Source: Pseudomonas solani
GTDB taxonomy: Bacteria; Pseudomonadota; Gammaproteobacteria; Pseudomonadales; Pseudomonadaceae
Direction of reading: 5' to 3'
Assembly (NCBI RefSeq): GCF_026072635.1
Contig: NZ_AP023081.1
Location: 4,584,501 to 4,648,500, forward strand
Length of the DNA: 64,000 bases
Shown here piece by piece: positions 60,858-64,000 of the stretch. Position 1 is the stretch's first letter, and each line of letters starts with the position of its first letter. Under the pieces are notes generated by a model that was not told the DNA's origin, ran no database searches, and saw only the letters and a list, made by a program, of their open reading frames with translations. Both the position numbers and the translations under genes were made by a program.

Positions 60858-63134
60858 ATGAGCTTCGACGCCGATGAAGAAATCCTCCAGGACTTCCTGG
60901 TTGAGGCCGGCGAAATATTGGAGCAATTGTCCGAACAGCTGGTCGAGCTCGAGAGCCGTCCGGACGATATGGATCTGCTCAATGCCATTTTCCGCGGCTT
61001 CCACACGGTCAAGGGTGGTGCCGGCTTCCTCCAGCTGAATGCGCTGGTGGAGTGCTGCCACATCGCCGAGAACGTCTTCGACATCTTGCGCAAGGGCGAA
61101 CGCCGTGTGACGGCGGAGCTCATGGACGTGGTCCTGCAAGCGCTGGACACGGTCAACGAGATGTTCAGCCAGGTACGCGAGCGCGCCGAGCCGACGCCGG
61201 CCACGCCGGAGCTGCTGGCTGCCCTGGCACGCCTGGCCGAGCCGGGTGGTGACGAGGCGGCTGCCGAACCGGAGTACGAGCCCGAGCCTGAGCCCGTTGC
61301 TGAAGCCGAAGCCGCGTCCGGTGATATCACCGACAGCGAGTTCGAACAGCTGCTCAACGTGCTCGATGAGCCCGCCGCCGAGTCGAGCGTCAGCGCGGCC
61401 TCATCGGCCGCTGCCGGGGCTGACGAAATCAGCGACGACGAGTTCGAAGCGCTGCTCGACCAACTGCACGGCAAGGGCAAGTTCGTGGCCGAGCAGGCCC
61501 CTGCTGCGCCTGCCAAGGCCGCCGCCCCGGCGCCCGCGCCTGCGGCACCTGCCGGTGGCGGTGACGAGATCAGCGACGACGAGTTCGAAGCGCTGCTCGA
61601 CCAGTTGCATGGCAAAGGCAAGTTCGTGGCCGCCGCTGAGGTCGAGGCCCCTGCGGTTGCCGCTCCGGCCGACAAGGCTCCTGCGGCACCTACTGCCGGC
61701 GCCGGCGAAAACATCACTGACGACGAATTCGAAGCGCTGCTCGATCAGCTCCACGGCAAGGGCAAGTTCGTTGCCGACGCCGCGGAGGCAGCCCCTGCCA
61801 AACCGGCTGCTCCGGCCAAGCCCGCTGCCGCTCCGGCCGCCAAGCCTGCCGCCGCGAAACCGGCTGCTGCTCCCAAGGCGGCTGAGCCGTCCAAGCCCGC
61901 TGCCAAGCCTGCGGCCGCTCCCGCGCCTGCCGCGGGTGGCGACAAGGCCGCGTCCGCCGCCAGCGAGGCCGAGACCACGGTACGCGTCGACACCGCGCGC
62001 CTGGACGAGATCATGAACATGGTCGGCGAGCTGGTATTGGTGCGTAACCGCCTTGTGCGCCTGGGCCTCAACAGCGGTGACGAGTCCATGGCCAAGGCCG
62101 TGTCCAACCTCGACGTGGTCACCGCCGACCTGCAGACCGCGGTCATGAAGACCCGCATGCAGCCGATCAAGAAGGTCTTCGGCCGCTTCCCGCGCCTGGT
62201 CCGCGACCTGGCGCGCAACCTGAAGAAAGAGATCAACCTCGAGCTGGTGGGTGAAGAGACCGACCTCGACAAGAACCTGGTCGAGGCCCTGGCCGACCCG
62301 CTGGTCCACCTTGTGCGCAACGCCGTCGACCACGGCGTCGAGACGCCCGAGGAGCGCGAGGCCGCCGGCAAGCCGCGCACCGGCCGCGTGGTGCTCTCCG
62401 CCGAACAGGAAGGCGACCACATCCTTCTGATGATCACCGACGACGGCAAGGGGATGGACGCCAATATCCTCCGCGCCAAGGCGGTGGAGAAGGGGCTGCT
62501 GGACAAGGACGCCGCCGACCGCCTGACCGATCTCGAGTGCTACAACCTGATCTTCGCCCCGGGCTTCTCGACCAAGACCGAGATTTCCGACGTCTCCGGC
62601 CGCGGTGTCGGCATGGACGTGGTGAAGACCAAGATTTCCCAGCTCAACGGCACGGTCAACGTGTTCTCGCAGAAGGGGCAGGGCTCGAAGATCGTCATCA
62701 AGGTGCCGCTGACCCTGGCGATCATGCCGACCCTGATGGTGATGCTGGGCAACCAGGCCTTCGCCTTCCCGCTGGTCAACGTCAACGAGATCTTCCACCT
62801 CGACCTGTCGCGCACCAACGTGGTGGACGGCCAGGAAGTGGTGATCGTGCGCGACAAGGCGCTGCCGCTGTTCTACCTCAAGCGCTGGCTGGTGCGTAAC
62901 GCGGCCCACGAGGAACAGGGCGAAGGCCATGTGGTGATCCTCTCCGTGGGCACCCAGCGCATCGGCTTCGTGGTGGACCAGCTGGTCGGCCAGGAAGAGG
63001 TGGTGATCAAGCCCCTGGGCAAGATGCTCCAGGGCACTCCCGGCATGTCCGGCGCCACCATCACCGGCGATGGACGCATCGCCCTGATTCTCGACGTGCC
63101 GAGCATGCTCAAGCGCTACGCGCGCCGCGGTTGA
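60858..63134 (+). CDS. cheA: CheA chemotaxis histidine kinase with internal repeats
   Basis: CheA phosphorylates CheY and CheB in response to chemoreceptors. The 758-residue protein has the HPt domain (1-130) with H49 in FRGFHTVKGG, a region (155-305) in which a 22-residue acidic-plus-basic block starting DEISDDEFEALLD recurs at 189, 236 and 284, with a diverged fourth at 155, then a Lys/Ala/Pro-rich linker (about 306-372), the dimerisation helix, the ATPase (NAVDHGVETP, DDGKGMD, GRGVGMDVV) and a C-terminal CheW-like domain (about 625-755). The repeats replace a recognisable P2 domain, which I do not see. Confidence 0.96.
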   Translation: MSFDADEEILQDFLVEAGEILEQLSEQLVELESRPDDMDLLNAIFRGFHTVKGGAGFLQLNALVECCHIAENVFDILRKGERRVTAELMDVVLQALDTVNEMFSQVRERAEPTPATPELLAALARLAEPGGDEAAAEPEYEPEPEPVAEAEAASGDITDSEFEQLLNVLDEPAAESSVSAASSAAAGADEISDDEFEALLDQLHGKGKFVAEQAPAAPAKAAAPAPAPAAPAGGGDEISDDEFEALLDQLHGKGKFVAAAEVEAPAVAAPADKAPAAPTAGAGENITDDEFEALLDQLHGKGKFVADAAEAAPAKPAAPAKPAAAPAAKPAAAKPAAAPKAAEPSKPAAKPAAAPAPAAGGDKAASAASEAETTVRVDTARLDEIMNMVGELVLVRNRLVRLGLNSGDESMAKAVSNLDVVTADLQTAVMKTRMQPIKKVFGRFPRLVRDLARNLKKEINLELVGEETDLDKNLVEALADPLVHLVRNAVDHGVETPEEREAAGKPRTGRVVLSAEQEGDHILLMITDDGKGMDANILRAKAVEKGLLDKDAADRLTDLECYNLIFAPGFSTKTEISDVSGRGVGMDVVKTKISQLNGTVNVFSQKGQGSKIVIKVPLTLAIMPTLMVMLGNQAFAFPLVNVNEIFHLDLSRTNVVDGQEVVIVRDKALPLFYLKRWLVRNAAHEEQGEGHVVILSVGTQRIGFVVDQLVGQEEVVIKPLGKMLQGTPGMSGATITGDGRIALILDVPSMLKRYARRG

Positions 63135-63140
63135 TCGTTT

Positions 63141-63162
63141 AGGCGGCCCTGGCGGGCCGCCT
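63141..63162 (+). terminator. GC-rich hairpin between cheA and cheB
   Basis: AGGCGGCC (63141-63148) pairs with GGCCGCCT (63155-63162) over a six-base loop, 13 bases ahead of cheB and without T run. It is close to the cheB ribosome binding site (TAGGAG) and may moderate cheB levels. Confidence 0.4.
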
Positions 63163-63175
63163 GTTAGGAGTGTTT

Positions 63176-64000
63176 ATGGCAGTCAAGGTTCTGGTGGTTG
63201 ATGACTCCGGTTTCTTCCGTCGTCGTGTCTCGGAGATTCTGTCCGCCGACCCCAATATCCAGGTGATCGGCACCGCCACCAACGGTCGCGAAGCCATCGA
63301 TCAGGCGCTGGCGCTCAAGCCGGACGTGATCACCATGGACTACGAGATGCCGATGATGGACGGCATCACCGCGGTGCGGCACATCATGCAGCGCTGCCCG
63401 ACCCCCGTGCTGATGTTTTCTTCCCTGACCCACGAAGGCGCCCGGGTGACCCTGGACGCCCTCGACGCGGGTGCGGTGGATTTCCTGCCGAAGAACTTCG
63501 AGGACATCTCGCGCAACCCCGACAAGGTCAAGCAACTGCTCTGCGAGAAGGTGCACAGCATCGCCCGCAGCAACCGTCGCTACAGCAGCTACAGCCCAGC
63601 GCCGGCAGCCCCGGCGTCGGCGCCCAGCCCCGCTGCGCCCACGCCGGCCCCGTCGCGCCCCAGCGCCGGTGCCGCACCTGCGCCGGCTTCCAGCTCGGGG
63701 GGCTCGTCCAGCCCGGCTCCCAAACGCAAGTCTTACAAGCTGGTGGCCATCGGCACCTCGACCGGCGGCCCGGTGGCCCTGCAGCGGGTGCTGACCCAGC
63801 TGCCCGGCAACTTTCCGGCGCCCATCGTCCTGATCCAGCACATGCCGGCAGCCTTCACCAAGGCCTTCGCCGAGCGCCTCGACAAGCTCTGCCGGATTTC
63901 CGTCAAGGAAGCCGAGGACGGCGATGTGCTGCGCCCCGGCCTGGCCCTGCTGGCACCGGGCGGCAAGCAGATGATGGTCGACGGCCGTGGCACCGTGCGC
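63176..64000 (+). CDS. cheB: CheB receptor methylesterase (partial, C-terminus outside window)
   Basis: CheB removes methyl groups from chemoreceptors and deamidates some Gln residues, balancing CheR. The visible 275 residues contain a receiver domain (1-125) with D55 in VITMDYEMPMMDG, a long Pro/Ser/Ala-rich linker (about 140-180) and the start of the esterase domain with the catalytic Ser in AIGTSTGGP and His in IQHMPAAF. The third catalytic residue (Asp) lies beyond the window. TAGGAG precedes the ATG at 63176. It follows cheA by 41 bp. Confidence 0.96.
   Translation, partial: MAVKVLVVDDSGFFRRRVSEILSADPNIQVIGTATNGREAIDQALALKPDVITMDYEMPMMDGITAVRHIMQRCPTPVLMFSSLTHEGARVTLDALDAGAVDFLPKNFEDISRNPDKVKQLLCEKVHSIARSNRRYSSYSPAPAAPASAPSPAAPTPAPSRPSAGAAPAPASSSGGSSSPAPKRKSYKLVAIGTSTGGPVALQRVLTQLPGNFPAPIVLIQHMPAAFTKAFAERLDKLCRISVKEAEDGDVLRPGLALLAPGGKQMMVDGRGTVR

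Overview
This window is an almost gap-free stretch of the polar flagellum and chemotaxis locus of a high-GC gammaproteobacterium, best matched by Pseudomonas in the broad sense. The evidence is the FleQ/FleS/FleR/FleN regulator set, FlhF, FliA, the HsbA-HsbR-HptB module, a bifunctional FlgJ with a muramidase domain, and the order flgA<>cheV-cheR...flgBCDEFGHIJKL...fliC-flaG-fliD-fliS-fliT-fleQSR-fliEFGHIJ...fliKLMNOPQR-flhB-flhAF-fleN-fliA-cheYZAB. Here the flg and fli clusters are contiguous, as I recall for P. putida/P. fluorescens relatives and unlike the split arrangement of P. aeruginosa. I cannot name the species.

Layout: 1-410 start of flgA (minus strand, cut by the window edge). 491-2294 cheV-cheR. 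2371-2796 a lone organic hydroperoxide resistance gene (ohr, minus strand) placed between cheR and flgB. 3125-14263 rod, hook, L/P-ring and hook-filament junction genes. 14459-29495 a 14-gene flagellin-glycan island: pseudaminic acid pathway (pseB, pseC, a pse-associated methylase, pseF, a pseG-pseH fusion, pseI), an amidination trio (HisH-like, HisF-like, N-acetyl sugar amidotransferase), a second methyltransferase, an Fe(II)/2-oxoglutarate oxygenase, an unrecognised protein and two glycosyltransferase-type proteins. 29745-34026 flagellin, FlaG, cap and chaperones. 34249-38474 master regulators. 38862-44648 MS ring, switch and export ATPase genes. 44723-47118 the HsbA/HsbR/HptB partner-switch module. 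47203-57930 hook-length control, switch and export gate genes, then flhF. 58003-64000 fleN, fliA and cheYZAB, with cheB cut by the window end.

Regulation can be read from the sequence. Good GG-N10-GC sigma-54 elements precede flgA (minus strand), flgB, flgF, pseB, fleS, fliE, fliK, fliL and flhA. Sigma-28 elements precede fliC (two in tandem) and fliS. fleQ has a sigma-70-like promoter. This fits the known cascade fleQ -> sigma-54/FleQ -> fleSR -> FleR -> fliA/sigma-28, and it puts the glycan island under the same sigma-54 control as the basal body.

Features that stand out: an 18-copy heptamer minisatellite ends 11 bp upstream of the fliE sigma-54 promoter. Single-base losses in homopolymers break both flaG and fliD. 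The glycan island combines pseudaminate synthesis with predicted acetamidino formation, methylation and oxygenation. The HisF-like protein lacks the first catalytic aspartate of true HisF. The fleSR leader has an inverted repeat that could mask the ribosome binding site only in read-through RNA. CheA carries three near-identical acidic repeats between its HPt domain and kinase core.
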